Assembly (NCBI GenBank): GCA_902776435.1
Contig: CACYQB010000014.1
Span: 1-64,000, forward strand
Origin: an uncultured Bacteroidales bacterium
GTDB taxonomy: Bacteria; Bacteroidota; Bacteroidia; Bacteroidales; Muribaculaceae
Length of the DNA: 64,000 nt
Direction: 5' to 3'
The notes beneath the pieces are model-generated. The model ran no database searches and had not been told where the DNA came from. It was given only the letters and a program-made list of their open reading frames with translations. Shown piece after piece: positions 26,168 to 34,686 of the stretch; positions within the stretch are counted from its first letter, which is position 1, and each line of letters starts with the position of its first letter. The position numbers were made by a program, and so were the translations under genes.

Positions 26168-26713
26168 ATGGTAGATGCTTTGAAGTTGAAACTCAAGACG
26201 TTACCATTTGGCACTCATGCGATTGAATGTCATTTGGACGAGTCGTTTTTCAACATTGACGAGCAGAACGAAGTGCGCCACGCCGACGTCGATGTCACCC
26301 TCAACGTGACCCGCAAGAGCGAGAGCACTTACCGCCTGGAGATCGCGTGCGACGGCACAGTGACCATACCCTGTGACCGATGTCTCGATGATCTGGATTT
26401 GCCGGTGGAAGTTGACTACTGCCTGAACGTGGAGCAAATGGGCACCGAGCTTGACGACAGCAACGACGAGCTCTTGATTGTGCCATCGGACTGGCGGGAG
26501 CTGGATGCCGCGCCCATCGTGCGCGACACTGTGCTACTCGCTATACCGATGACGCACTGTCATGAGAACGAGGAAGATTGCAATGTCGACATGCTTGACC
26601 TGCTCGACAGTCATCTCGCCGAGGTTGTCCCCGACGATGCCGATGACACCCAGAGTGAAACAACCGGCACCGACCCCAGATGGGAGGCGCTTAAAAAACT
26701 GAAAGAACAATAA
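26168..26713 (+). CDS. yceD: YceD family protein (DUF177)
   Basis: The 181-residue protein belongs to the YceD/DUF177 family that almost always precedes rpmF. In bacteria and plants, members have been linked to 23S rRNA maturation. The key motif is the paired cysteines C-D-R-C (IPCDRCLDDLDLPV, about residues 70-80), with the acidic middle and a second C-H-x-N-x-E-D-C element (HCHENEEDCN) near residue 140. rpmF begins 21 bases downstream, and the block yceD-rpmF-fabH is conserved in Bacteroidales. Assignment rests on motif and position. Confidence 0.85.
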   Translation: MVDALKLKLKTLPFGTHAIECHLDESFFNIDEQNEVRHADVDVTLNVTRKSESTYRLEIACDGTVTIPCDRCLDDLDLPVEVDYCLNVEQMGTELDDSNDELLIVPSDWRELDAAPIVRDTVLLAIPMTHCHENEEDCNVDMLDLLDSHLAEVVPDDADDTQSETTGTDPRWEALKKLKEQ

Positions 26714-26734
26714 CTTTTAAATAACAACAAGAAA

Positions 26735-26917
26735 ATGGCACATCCTAAAAGAAGACAGTCAAAGACTCGTACCGCTAAGCGCCGCACCCATGACGTGGCT
26801 GTGGCTCCGACCATCGCTCAGTGCAGTAACTGTGGTGCATGGCATGTTTATCACACCGTATGCCCCGAGTGCGGTTACTACCGTGGCAAGAACGTGATGA
26901 ACAAGGAGGAAGCCTAA
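26735..26917 (+). CDS. rpmF: Ribosomal protein L32
   Basis: The 60-residue protein is standard bL32: MAHPKRRQSKTRTAKRRTHD at the start, then a four-cysteine zinc-binding motif (CSNCGAWH and CPECGYYRGK). Because the zinc ligands are intact this is the zinc-dependent form. It lies between yceD and fabH; plsX, which often follows rpmF in other phyla, is absent here. Confidence 0.96.
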   Translation: MAHPKRRQSKTRTAKRRTHDVAVAPTIAQCSNCGAWHVYHTVCPECGYYRGKNVMNKEEA

Positions 26918-27095
26918 ATCGCAATCACGCCGATTGCAACGCGCCGAGCAAGACGCGTTGACGGTTCATGCGATTCAAGCAAAAGAGATATCCTGAATGG
27001 GCTGAAACCGTACAGTATTCATCCACATTTGGGATATTGAATTTAAAAACATGTGGCTATAAGCCATTAACGATACAAGAAACGCTTTCAAGCAT

Positions 27096-28079
27096 ATGCT
27101 GAACGCAAAGATTACAGGCATTGCATCCTACTTGCCTGACGACGTGCTGGATAACGAGATGCTCTCGCAGATGGTCGATACCAATGACGAGTGGATCACC
27201 ACACGTGTCGGCGTGAAGGAACGCCGCATTCTCAAGAAGCCCGTGGGCTCTTCGTGGATGGGCATTCAGGCAGTGAACAAGCTGCTTGAGGAAACAGGTA
27301 CTAACCGTGATGACATCGACCTGCTCATCTGTCCGACATCCAATCCCGATTACCGATTCCCCTCTACGGCATCGGTCATCGCTCACGGCGTCGGCATTGA
27401 GAAGAAATGCTATGCCTATGACATCCAGGCCGCATGCGCCGGATTCCTTGTGGGACTGTATGAGGCTACGGCCTACATCCGTGCGGGTATTTACAAGAAG
27501 GTCATCGTCGTGTCGGCCGAGAAGATGTCGAGCATGGTGGACTATAACGACCGTGCGACATGCCCCCTGTTCGGTGACGCTGCAGCCTGCATGCTGCTGG
27601 AACCCACCGAGGAGAACGTCGGCGTCATGGATGGCATCTTCCATGTGGACGGCTCAGGACTCGAGCACCTGGTCTATAAGGCAGGAGGCTCGGCACTGCG
27701 CACCAGCCACGAGACGGTCGACGCCAACTACCACTGTGTGTATCAGGAGGGACGCGCTGTATATCGCCATGCCGTTATCGACATGCTCACATCCAGCAAG
27801 GATATCATGAAGCGCAACAACCTCACCAACGAGAACATCCAGTGGTTCGTGCCTCACCAGGCCAACCTGCGCATCATCGAAGCCGTCGGCGCTCGCCTGG
27901 GCATCGACGAGAGCAAAGTGATGGTCAACATCGAACATCGCGGCAACACCAGCGCTGCGAGCATCCCCTTGTGCCTTGACGAGAACAAGCATCGCATCAA
28001 GAAGGGGGACAAGTTGGTCCTCACCGCCTTTGGAGCAGGATTCACCTGGGGTGCTCTCTACCTCATCTGGTCGCTGTAA
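27096..28079 (+). CDS. fabH: 3-oxoacyl-ACP synthase III
   Basis: FabH starts fatty-acid synthesis by condensing an acyl-CoA primer with malonyl-ACP in the cytoplasm. The 327-residue length is typical. The catalytic triad is visible: Cys114 in QAACAGFLVG, His in FVPHQANLRI (about residue 249), and Asn in EHRGNTSAAS (about 279). The C-terminal GAGFTWGALYL is diagnostic. A 178-base spacer separates it from rpmF, so it may have extra regulation. Acetyl- versus branched-chain primer preference cannot be judged from the sequence. Confidence 0.95.
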   Translation: MLNAKITGIASYLPDDVLDNEMLSQMVDTNDEWITTRVGVKERRILKKPVGSSWMGIQAVNKLLEETGTNRDDIDLLICPTSNPDYRFPSTASVIAHGVGIEKKCYAYDIQAACAGFLVGLYEATAYIRAGIYKKVIVVSAEKMSSMVDYNDRATCPLFGDAAACMLLEPTEENVGVMDGIFHVDGSGLEHLVYKAGGSALRTSHETVDANYHCVYQEGRAVYRHAVIDMLTSSKDIMKRNNLTNENIQWFVPHQANLRIIEAVGARLGIDESKVMVNIEHRGNTSAASIPLCLDENKHRIKKGDKLVLTAFGAGFTWGALYLIWSL

Positions 28080-28100
28080 AGCGGACAGACATATCAACGA

Positions 28101-28148
28101 AGCATCACTACTCAAGAAAGCACAACACGAGAGTAGCGATGCTTTTTG
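28101..28148 (+). terminator. Terminator after fabH
   Basis: AGCATCACTACTC and GAGTAGCGATGCT pair in a 13-base stem with one mismatch, followed by TTTTTG. It separates fabH from the MITE-like element. Confidence 0.65.
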
Positions 28149-28189
28149 AGTAAAGATAAACGGTTAGAGATAACAGAAACAAACAGAAA

Positions 28190-28331
28190 CTGTGTCATAA
28201 AATGTCTCTGGATTTTTTATCGGCCTAATGGCCGAGAAATTAAACAAAATAGATTTTAATTTTAATAATAATTTTGCTTTATTTCTCGCGCGAAGCGCGA
28301 TTCAATTTGCAGCAGATGAATTATGACACAG
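28190..28331. mobile_element. MITE-like element with 11-base terminal inverted repeats
   Basis: The 142-base element is bounded by perfect terminal inverted repeats CTGTGTCATAA and TTATGACACAG. Inside are two palindromes: TCGGCCTAATGGCCGA and TCGCGCGAAGCGCGA. It codes for nothing, so it would need a transposase in trans. A shortened relative is at about 44262-44338. No target duplication is obvious at the ends. Confidence 0.7.
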
Positions 28332-28371
28332 CGCAATACACAACAAACACTTTCAAAATCACTACAAGAGA

Positions 28372-29253
28372 ATGCATCGAGCAGGATTTGTCAACATCGT
28401 GGGAAACCCCAACGTGGGTAAATCGACACTGAGCAACCGCCTGGTGGGCGAGCGCCTGTCCATTATCACCAGCAAGGCACAGACCACGCGCCACCGCATC
28501 ATGGGCATCGTCAATGGCGATGATTACCAGATTGTCTTCAGCGACACGCCGGGTGTGCTCAAGCCCAAGTTCCGTCTGCAACAGAGCATGCTGGAATACT
28601 CTACCGGCGCCCTCGTCGATGCCGACGTGCTGCTCTATGTCACCGATGTGGTGGAGAGCCCGACCAAGAACCAGGACTTTCTGGATCGCGTCGCCAAGGA
28701 GAAAATCCCCATCCTGCTGGTCATCAACAAAATCGACCTCTTGAAGGGCAATGATGACCTGATGCGCATCATCGAGCAGTGGAAGCAGTTGCTGCCCACT
28801 GCCGAGGTGTTCCCCACCAGCGCGCTGGAGAATTTCAACGTCGATAACATCATGAAGCGCATTGTGGAACTCCTGCCCGAGAGTCCGCCCTACTTCGGCA
28901 AAGACGCCCTCACGGACCGCAGCAGTCGCTTCTTTGTCACCGAGATCGTGCGCGAGAAGATCCTGCTGACCTATGACAAGGAGGTGCCCTATGCCACCCA
29001 GGTCATCGTAGAGAAATTTGACGAGAGCGACACCGCTATTCACATCATGGCGGTCATCTATGTCGAGCGCGACAGCCAGAAGGGGATCATCATCGGCCAT
29101 CAAGGCAAGATGCTCAAGAAGGTGGGCACACTGGCCCGCAAGGACATCGAGACCTTCTTTGAAAAGAAAGTCTTCCTTGAACTCTATGTCAAGGTTGAGA
29201 AGGACTGGCGCAACCAGGAGAACAAACTGCGCGCCTTTGGCTACATTGAATAA
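28372..29253 (+). CDS. era: GTPase Era
   Basis: Era binds GTP and the 3' end of 16S rRNA and assists 30S assembly. The 293-residue protein has the GTPase motifs G1 GNPNVGKST (about residues 10-18), the G2 threonine region TTRHRIMG, G3 DTPG (about 59-62) and G4 NKID (about 120-123). The C-terminal KH RNA-binding domain has GIIIGHQGKMLKKVG near 240. era and der are neighbours in many Bacteroidales; here they are 53 bases apart. The start lies about 40 bases after the MITE-like element, so the insertion may have replaced part of the native leader. Confidence 0.95.
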   Translation: MHRAGFVNIVGNPNVGKSTLSNRLVGERLSIITSKAQTTRHRIMGIVNGDDYQIVFSDTPGVLKPKFRLQQSMLEYSTGALVDADVLLYVTDVVESPTKNQDFLDRVAKEKIPILLVINKIDLLKGNDDLMRIIEQWKQLLPTAEVFPTSALENFNVDNIMKRIVELLPESPPYFGKDALTDRSSRFFVTEIVREKILLTYDKEVPYATQVIVEKFDESDTAIHIMAVIYVERDSQKGIIIGHQGKMLKKVGTLARKDIETFFEKKVFLELYVKVEKDWRNQENKLRAFGYIE

Positions 29254-29306
29254 ATAGAACTGAAAACTGACAACTGATAACTGACAACTGATAACTGACA
29301 ACTGAT
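29254..29306 (+). repeat. 14-base tandem repeat abutting the der start codon
   Basis: The unit CTGACAACTGATAA occurs about three times in a row, after a partial copy, and runs directly into the ATG of der (ACTGATATG). There is therefore no conventional purine-rich ribosome binding site. Repeats of this GATAACTGACAACT type look like intergenic sequence that has expanded. Confidence 0.8.
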
Positions 29307-30620
29307 ATGGGACGTTTAGTAGCAATCGTGGGAAGGCCCAACGTGGGCAAGTCAACACTGTTTAACCGCTTGACCCAGACGCGCGCCGCCATCGTCAACG
29401 ACACCAGCGGCACGACGCGTGACCGCCAGTATGGCAAGATGGAGTGGAACGGCATGGAAATGTCCGTCGTGGACACCGGCGGATGGGTCGTGAACAGCGA
29501 AGACATCTTTGAGGAGGAAATCAACAAGCAGGTGCATCTGGCCATCGAGGAGGCCGATGTCATCCTCTTTGTCGTGGACATCAAGAACGGCATCACCGAC
29601 CTGGATGACCATGTGGCCGACATCCTGCGGCGCACCTCCAAGCCCGTCATCGTCGTGGCCAACAAGGACGACAACAACCAGAGCATGTATGCCGAGGCCG
29701 AATTCTATGCCCTGGGGTTGGGACAGCCGTTCTCTATCTCGGCCGCCAATGGCAATGGCACCGGTGACCTCCTCGACGAGGTGGTGAAAAAGATGCCCGC
29801 CAAGGCCGAAGAGAGCCTAGAAGAGGAACTGCCCCGTTTTGCCATCGTGGGCAGGCCCAATGCCGGCAAGTCATCCCTGGTTAACTCCCTGATGGACGAG
29901 CAGCGCAACATCGTCACCGACATCGCCGGCACTACGCGCGACAGCATCTACTCACGCTACAACAAGTTCGGCTTTGACTTCTACCTGGTGGACACCGCCG
30001 GCATCCGCAAGAAGAACAAGGTCAACGAGGACATTGAGTACTACTCCGTACTGCGTTCTATCCGAGCCATCGAGAACAGCGACGTGTGCATCCTGCTCAT
30101 CGACGCCACCCGCGGCATCGAGTCCCAGGACGTGAACATCTTCTCGATTATCCAGAAGAACCGCAAGGGCCTCGTCGTGCTCGTTAACAAGTGGGACGTG
30201 GCACAGGACAAGTCGCAGAAGGCCTTTGACCACTTCGAGGCCACCATCCGCGACCGTTTCGCCCCGTTTACCGACTTCCCCATCATCTTTGGCTCGGCGC
30301 TCACCAAGCAACGCATCCACAAGGTGTTGCAGACAGCTATCGACGTGCACAACAACCGCCGCCTGACAATCCCCACCTCGCAGCTCAACAACATCCTGCA
30401 GGCCGACATCACCGCCTTCCCGCCTCCCGCAGTCAAGGGCAAGTATGTCAAGATCAAATACATCACCATGCTCAAGGGAGCCCACGTGCCCACGTTCATC
30501 TTCTTCTGCAACCTGCCGCAGTGGATCAAGGATCCCTACAAGCGCTACCTGGAGAACAAAATCCGTGAGCACTGGAACCTGCATGGCACGCCCATCAACC
30601 TGTTCTTCCGCGAGAAATAA
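29307..30620 (+). CDS. der: GTPase Der (EngA)
   Basis: Der is the double-GTPase needed for 50S ribosome assembly. The 437-residue protein has two G domains in tandem: GRPNVGKST with DTGGW and NKDD in the first (residues about 10-125), and GRPNAGKSS with DTAG and NKWD in the second (about 175-300). A C-terminal KH-like domain follows ([19 protein letters not shown]). The start codon is unusually placed at the end of a 14-base tandem repeat, so its translation could depend on coupling to era. Confidence 0.95.
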   Translation: MGRLVAIVGRPNVGKSTLFNRLTQTRAAIVNDTSGTTRDRQYGKMEWNGMEMSVVDTGGWVVNSEDIFEEEINKQVHLAIEEADVILFVVDIKNGITDLDDHVADILRRTSKPVIVVANKDDNNQSMYAEAEFYALGLGQPFSISAANGNGTGDLLDEVVKKMPAKAEESLEEELPRFAIVGRPNAGKSSLVNSLMDEQRNIVTDIAGTTRDSIYSRYNKFGFDFYLVDTAGIRKKNKVNEDIEYYSVLRSIRAIENSDVCILLIDATRGIESQDVNIFSIIQKNRKGLVVLVNKWDVAQDKSQKAFDHFEATIRDRFAPFTDFPIIFGSALTKQRIHKVLQTAIDVHNNRRLTIPTSQLNNILQADITAFPPPAVKGKYVKIKYITMLKGAHVPTFIFFCNLPQWIKDPYKRYLENKIREHWNLHGTPINLFFREK

Positions 30621-31000
30621 TATCCTACAAAATACGGTATACCAGTTTTAATAGGTGAAATTTGCTGTTTTACAGATAAAAAAGGGGTATTCACCATAAT
30701 TATTTGGAATTTTTATTGAGAATAATTTGGATATTCCAAATAAAGGCACTAATTTTGCAATGCGTAATAAAACTAATGTATAAGTGTCATCTGTTAATTA
30801 TCGCACTGATTAAAGAGCAACAAACAACAAGAACATATATACTTGAATTTTGGTTATGAAGATGGTGTGCTTTTGTGAAAAAGTGCACTTTCGCTTTTTA
30901 TATACAACATCTACAAATAAAAAAATACCAGGGGAAATCGAAAACCCGAAACATTTTACTATCTTTGCCAACAAATCAATCAAGTAAAAAGACCAACAAT
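30621..31000 (+). other. Spacer with two promoter-like elements
   Basis: TTTG at 30726-30729 with TAATTTTG at 30750-30757 (20-base gap) makes a good Bacteroidetes promoter. A second -7 element, TATCTTTG, is at 30960-30967, just before the next gene. A short frame from 30856 of 44 codons exists but overlaps the second promoter and has no recognisable product. The 240 bases after the first promoter may be a long leader or a small RNA; I see no decisive structure. Confidence 0.5.
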
Positions 31001-31705
31001 ATGAACAAATTCAGATTCCTGGTCATGTCGATGACCGTCGTGATGATTGCAGCCATGACACCTCATGCCGTGGCACAACAGACTACCCAGAACGTGCTCC
31101 AGCTCGAGAAAGACATTGAGCAGCACGAGAAGAACATCAAGCAGAAAGAAGACTCCATCAAGAATCTCGAGGACCAGATCGACAACCTCAAGTCCCAACT
31201 CAAGGACCTCGAGTCACGCAAGAAGACACTCGAGAAGGAAGTCAAGAACGAGACCAAGATGCGCAAAGACAAATTCACCACGCGCGACGAGCTGGTCTAT
31301 GAAGAGGAAATCTCCGACGTCCTGTACAACCCCTACAACAAGGGCGATGTAGAGGAAGCGCTCGACAGTTTCAACGGCATGGAGACCAAGGAAGTCATCA
31401 AGAAAAAAGAACTCGTGGAGAAGTACGGCGAGTACACTAAGGACCTCAAGGAGTTCATGGAAAAGATGAAAAAGCAGCTCACCACCAACAAGTGGAAATA
31501 CCTGTCCTCGACCAGCGATCTTTACAAGAAGTTCGAGAAGGGCCTCAAGGGCACCAAGTACTGGAAAATCTATAACAAGAAGGAGAAAAACGAGAGTATC
31601 GACTACCTGGATCGCGTGATGGACAAGATCATGCTTTTCAAGAACGAGGGACTCAAGAGCGAGAGCCAGTTCAACGCAATCCTGAACATGCTCTACGCCA
31701 ACTAA
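31001..31705 (+). CDS. Exported coiled-coil protein
   Basis: The start is the ATG at 31001, which gives a signal peptide (MNKFRFLVMSMTVVMIAAM, cleaved near HAVAQ) and follows the -7 element at 30960 by 33 bases. The 234-residue product has a heptad-rich coiled coil at about residues 30-90 (LEKDIEQHEKNIKQKEDSI and so on) and then a lysine-rich helical domain (KKELVEKYGEY, KKFEKGLKGTKYWKIY). No catalytic motif is present. It is probably a periplasmic structural or scaffold protein; similar uncharacterised proteins occur across Bacteroidales. It appears monocistronic. Confidence 0.75.
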   Translation: MNKFRFLVMSMTVVMIAAMTPHAVAQQTTQNVLQLEKDIEQHEKNIKQKEDSIKNLEDQIDNLKSQLKDLESRKKTLEKEVKNETKMRKDKFTTRDELVYEEEISDVLYNPYNKGDVEEALDSFNGMETKEVIKKKELVEKYGEYTKDLKEFMEKMKKQLTTNKWKYLSSTSDLYKKFEKGLKGTKYWKIYNKKEKNESIDYLDRVMDKIMLFKNEGLKSESQFNAILNMLYAN

Positions 31706-31721
31706 CCCCCGACAAAATCAT

Positions 31722-31795
31722 CACCATCAACTACGCGGATTAAACAAATCGGCATCCCTCATGGCCTACTCGTTTAGTCCGCGTAATCTATGTTG
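31722..31795. repeat. Imperfect palindrome related to 15198-15281
   Basis: The left arm CTACGCGGATTAAACAAAT and the right arm CTCGTTTAGTCCGCGTAATC are imperfect complements, with CGGCATCCC between. It may terminate the coiled-coil gene. Confidence 0.5.
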
Positions 31796-31846
31796 GGATC
31801 GTGACATGGGATGAATTCCCTGCGTTTTCATGTGCTTTCTCGAAAA

Positions 31847-31874
31847 TGTTCGTCCGTCCGTTCGTCCGTTTTGG
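31847..31874 (+). repeat. GTTCGTCC repeats left of the hsd locus
   Basis: Short direct repeats (GTTCGTCCGTCCGTTCGTCC) lie just upstream of the hsdM promoter. An inverted relative lies at 39148-39167 downstream of hsdR. Confidence 0.6.
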
Positions 31875-31885
31875 AAGATATTACT

Positions 31886-31893
31886 TATCTTTG
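31886..31893 (+). promoter_or_regulatory. -7 element for hsdM
   Basis: TATCTTTG matches TAnnTTTG and lies 26 bases before the hsdM start. The only TTTG upstream is too close for a good -33. Confidence 0.5.
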
Positions 31894-31919
31894 TGGTTCA
31901 ATGAAAGAACACCAAGCCA

Positions 31920-33416
31920 ATGATTACAGGAGAGATTAAAAACCGTATAGACAGCATTTGGGACACCTTTTGGACAGGTGGCATCACCAATTCCATCACC
32001 ATTCTCGAGCAGATGACCTATCTGTTCTTCATGAAGATGCTCGACGACGCTCAGCGCACCAAGGAGGCCAATGCCAACGCGATGGGTGTGGCGGTGTCCG
32101 AGCCGACCATCGGCTATGGAGCGTGGCACAACCCCGAGACCGACCGCAACGTCCCCTACGAAGACCTGCGGTGGAGCACATTCAAGCACTATGACCCCGA
32201 GACGATGTACCGCATCGTCAGCAAGGACGTGTTTGTGTTCATCAAGACGTTGAGCAGCGGCAAGGAGTCGGCCTACAGCCGTTTCATGGAGAATGCGACC
32301 TTCCTGATTCAGAGTCCCCGCACCCTCACCAAGATTGTCGAGGGCATCGACCACCTGGACATGAACAACCGTGACACGATGGGCGACGTCTATGAGTATG
32401 TGCTCAGCAAGATGGCTGCTTCGGGCAACAATGGTCAGTTCCGCACACCCCGACACATCATCCGCATGATGGTCGAGATCATGCAGCCCACCTTGAAGGA
32501 CACCATCTGCGACCCCGCTATGGGCAGTGCAGGTTTTATCGTCGAGAGTGCCAAGTATGTGCGTGAGCATTACAAGTCCGAACTGTTGAAGAAGGAGAAC
32601 GCCCACCACTACAAGAACGAGATGCTGCATGGCTTCGACACCGACTTCACCATGCTGCGCATCGGTGCAATGAACCTGATGCTGCACGGTGTCGATAACC
32701 CCGACATCCAATACCGCGACAGCCTCTCGACCGACAACACCGACGAGAACCGCTACACCCTGTGCCTGGCCAATCCTCCCTTCACGGGCAGTCTCGACAA
32801 CGAGGCGGTGAGCAAGTCCCTGCTTGCCATCACCAAGACCAAGAAAACCGAATTGCTGTTCGTCAGCCTGTTCATCCGTATGCTCCAAATAGGTGGCCGC
32901 TGCGCCTCTATCGTTCCTGACGGCGTATTGTTCGGCAACAGCACGGCTCACAAGGCCTTGAGACGGGAACTCATCGACAACCAACGGCTGCAAGCGGTGA
33001 TTTCGATGCCTTCGGGCGTGTTCCAGCCCTATTCGGGAGTTTCCACGGCAGTCCTCGTGTTCACCAAGACCAATGCGGGCGGCACCGACAAGGTGTGGTT
33101 CTACGACATGAAGGCCGATGGCTACACCCTGGACCAGAAGCGTACCGAGTGCCCCGAGAATGACATCCCCGACGTCATCGCCCGCTTCAAGAACATGGAT
33201 GCCGAGGCAACAAGGACCCGCAAGGACCAATCCTTCCTTGTCCCTGTCGAGGAAATCCGCGACAACGACTACGACCTCTCCATCAACAAATACAAGGAAG
33301 TGGAGCGTGTCAAGGTCGAATATGAAGCCCCCGAAGTCATCTTCGACAAGATAGCCTCCCTGCAACAGGACATCAACGATGCCATGGCGGAGTTCAGGGA
33401 GAAGTTTCTATCATAA
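31920..33416 (+). CDS. hsdM: Type I restriction-modification methyltransferase subunit
   Basis: HsdM methylates adenine in the target chosen by HsdS and, with HsdR, forms the restriction complex. The 498-residue protein has the HsdM N-terminal helical domain (IKNRIDSIWDTFWTGG, LEQMTYLFFMKMLDD), the SAM-binding motif I DPAMGSAGF at 198-206, and the catalytic NPPF at 285-288, all intact. The stop codon shares a base with the ATG of the next gene (TAATG), so the transposase-like gene is translationally coupled to it. Base composition is like the host core rather than like the island at 1-12.6 kb. Confidence 0.94.
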   Translation: MITGEIKNRIDSIWDTFWTGGITNSITILEQMTYLFFMKMLDDAQRTKEANANAMGVAVSEPTIGYGAWHNPETDRNVPYEDLRWSTFKHYDPETMYRIVSKDVFVFIKTLSSGKESAYSRFMENATFLIQSPRTLTKIVEGIDHLDMNNRDTMGDVYEYVLSKMAASGNNGQFRTPRHIIRMMVEIMQPTLKDTICDPAMGSAGFIVESAKYVREHYKSELLKKENAHHYKNEMLHGFDTDFTMLRIGAMNLMLHGVDNPDIQYRDSLSTDNTDENRYTLCLANPPFTGSLDNEAVSKSLLAITKTKKTELLFVSLFIRMLQIGGRCASIVPDGVLFGNSTAHKALRRELIDNQRLQAVISMPSGVFQPYSGVSTAVLVFTKTNAGGTDKVWFYDMKADGYTLDQKRTECPENDIPDVIARFKNMDAEATRTRKDQSFLVPVEEIRDNDYDLSINKYKEVERVKVEYEAPEVIFDKIASLQQDINDAMAEFREKFLS

Positions 33417-34561
33417 TGATACAGGCATCTTATCGCCCTCGCAACCCGGGCCACGATTACTACGGCCGGGGCACCTACCTCATCACGCTGGTAGTGAGCG
33501 AGAGGGCGCCGTTGCTTGGAAGGCTGGGCAAAGATGTCAAGCACCCCCATGTCGCCCTGTCACCGCTGGGTGAAGTGGTGAAGCAGACGTGGGAGACCAT
33601 TCCCGAGAAACAGGTGTCCCATGGCAACCGTGTGGCAGTGCATGCCTGCGTGTGCATGCCCGACCATTTCCATGGCGTGCTCGAGGTGCTGGAGCCCATG
33701 CAGTGGAGCCTGGGCGACATCATGCAGGCCTTCAAGGCGGCATGCACCAGCCACTGGCAGCGGCAACACGGGCACGGCCCCTCGGTCAACCGCCCGATAT
33801 CGGTCGATTGCAGCAGCCAGCAAGTGCCGGCATGGCTGCGCGAGAAGGCCCGCCTCTACGACAACGAGGGCGCGCTCATCCGTTCCATGTCCAAGCGGCA
33901 GCGGCAGGAATACTACGCCCTGGTGGGCAGGGAGCAGCGACCGCTATTCGACGAGAATTACGATGACACGGTGTGCCTCGACCAGCGCCACCGCCAGGCC
34001 ATGATCGCCTACGTCCACGATAACCCGCGGCGCGCCATTTTGCGGCGAGCCTTGCCACAGTTGATGCAGCGCACCCTGCATGTCCAGATTGGGGGGCGTG
34101 ACTATGGCACCTTCGGCAACCTCTTCTTGCTGCGGTGGCCCGGCAAGGTACAGGTGCAATGCCACCGCCTGCATCCCGCCAGCAGGGAGCCCTACGAGAC
34201 CACGGCCGACTATGCCCGCCAGCATCAGCAGTGGGTCGATGCCATCATGCGTGGTGCTACCGTGATGGTCACCCCCGGCATCTCACGTGGCGAACTGATG
34301 ATGAAAAACGAATGCCTCAAGAACGGTTATCCGCTCATCCATATCCAGAAAGAACCCATCACCGACTATTGGAAACCCGAACGAACGCGATTTGAGGCCT
34401 GCGCCAACGGCAGCCTGCTCATTCTCGCTCCATGGGGCCTCGATGCGATGGCAGCGGTTAACGGGGTGCCTGCCGACACCGATTACAGCCGCTTCCATAA
34501 CATGAACCAACTGGCCGCCGAGATTTGCGCCTTCAACGGCAGCGCCACAATCCTGAGATAA
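33416..34561 (+). CDS. HUH (Y1) transposase-like protein with extra C-terminal domain, inside the hsd operon
   Basis: The first 240 residues resemble RAYT-type Y1 transposases: YRPRNPGHDYYGRGTYLITL at the start, the HUH motif DHFH in CVCMPDHFHGVLEV (about residues 79-92), and YVHDNPRRA (about 200-208) as the probable catalytic tyrosine helix. The last 110 residues form a different domain (VTPGISRGELMMKNECL, then WKPERTRFEAC and LLILAPWGLD) that recalls a SLOG/DprA-like nucleotide-binding fold; that likeness is only a guess. The gene starts on the hsdM stop codon (TAATG) and ends 121 bases before hsdS. No REP-like arms flank it. It may be domesticated, for example for rearranging or regulating hsdS. 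Confidence 0.7.
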   Translation: MIQASYRPRNPGHDYYGRGTYLITLVVSERAPLLGRLGKDVKHPHVALSPLGEVVKQTWETIPEKQVSHGNRVAVHACVCMPDHFHGVLEVLEPMQWSLGDIMQAFKAACTSHWQRQHGHGPSVNRPISVDCSSQQVPAWLREKARLYDNEGALIRSMSKRQRQEYYALVGREQRPLFDENYDDTVCLDQRHRQAMIAYVHDNPRRAILRRALPQLMQRTLHVQIGGRDYGTFGNLFLLRWPGKVQVQCHRLHPASREPYETTADYARQHQQWVDAIMRGATVMVTPGISRGELMMKNECLKNGYPLIHIQKEPITDYWKPERTRFEACANGSLLILAPWGLDAMAAVNGVPADTDYSRFHNMNQLAAEICAFNGSATILR

Positions 34562-34622
34562 CCACCCATGAGACTGTAGCATTATTCCACCACAAAACCT
34601 GCCCCATTCAAACATAAATTTG

Positions 34623-34630
34623 TAACTTTG
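34623..34630 (+). promoter_or_regulatory. -7 element upstream of hsdS
   Basis: TAACTTTG matches TAnnTTTG 52 bases before the hsdS start. hsdS may thus be expressed independently of hsdM. No -33 element is clear. Confidence 0.5.
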
Positions 34631-34650
34631 CACCAAACGACCAATAACCA

Positions 34651-34686
34651 ATGAACAAACAAGACTGGACATATAAGAAACTATGA
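34651..34686 (+). other. 11-codon reading frame overlapping the hsdS start (possible frameshifted N-terminus)
   Basis: ATG at 34651 opens MNKQDWTYKKL and stops at a TGA that overlaps the hsdS ATG (ATGA at 34683). The peptide resembles the usual opening of HsdS proteins (W-x-Y-K-K-L), so it may be the original N-terminus put out of frame by a one-base change, or a coupled leader peptide. Confidence 0.45.

Noticed and set aside
30856-30990. Small 44-codon gene upstream of the coiled-coil gene
   Set aside because: It overlaps the -7 element of the next gene, has no recognisable features, and runs through low-complexity AT-rich DNA.
31706-31900. Left attachment site for an integrated hsd island
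   Set aside because: I searched for a copy of the tRNA 3' end here by eye and found none, so integration at the tRNA is not supported by direct repeats.
31881-33365. Long open frame of 494 codons on the minus strand opposite hsdM
   Set aside because: It is a mirror of hsdM codon bias; the plus-strand frame has intact HsdM motifs and a promoter, and the minus-strand product matches nothing.
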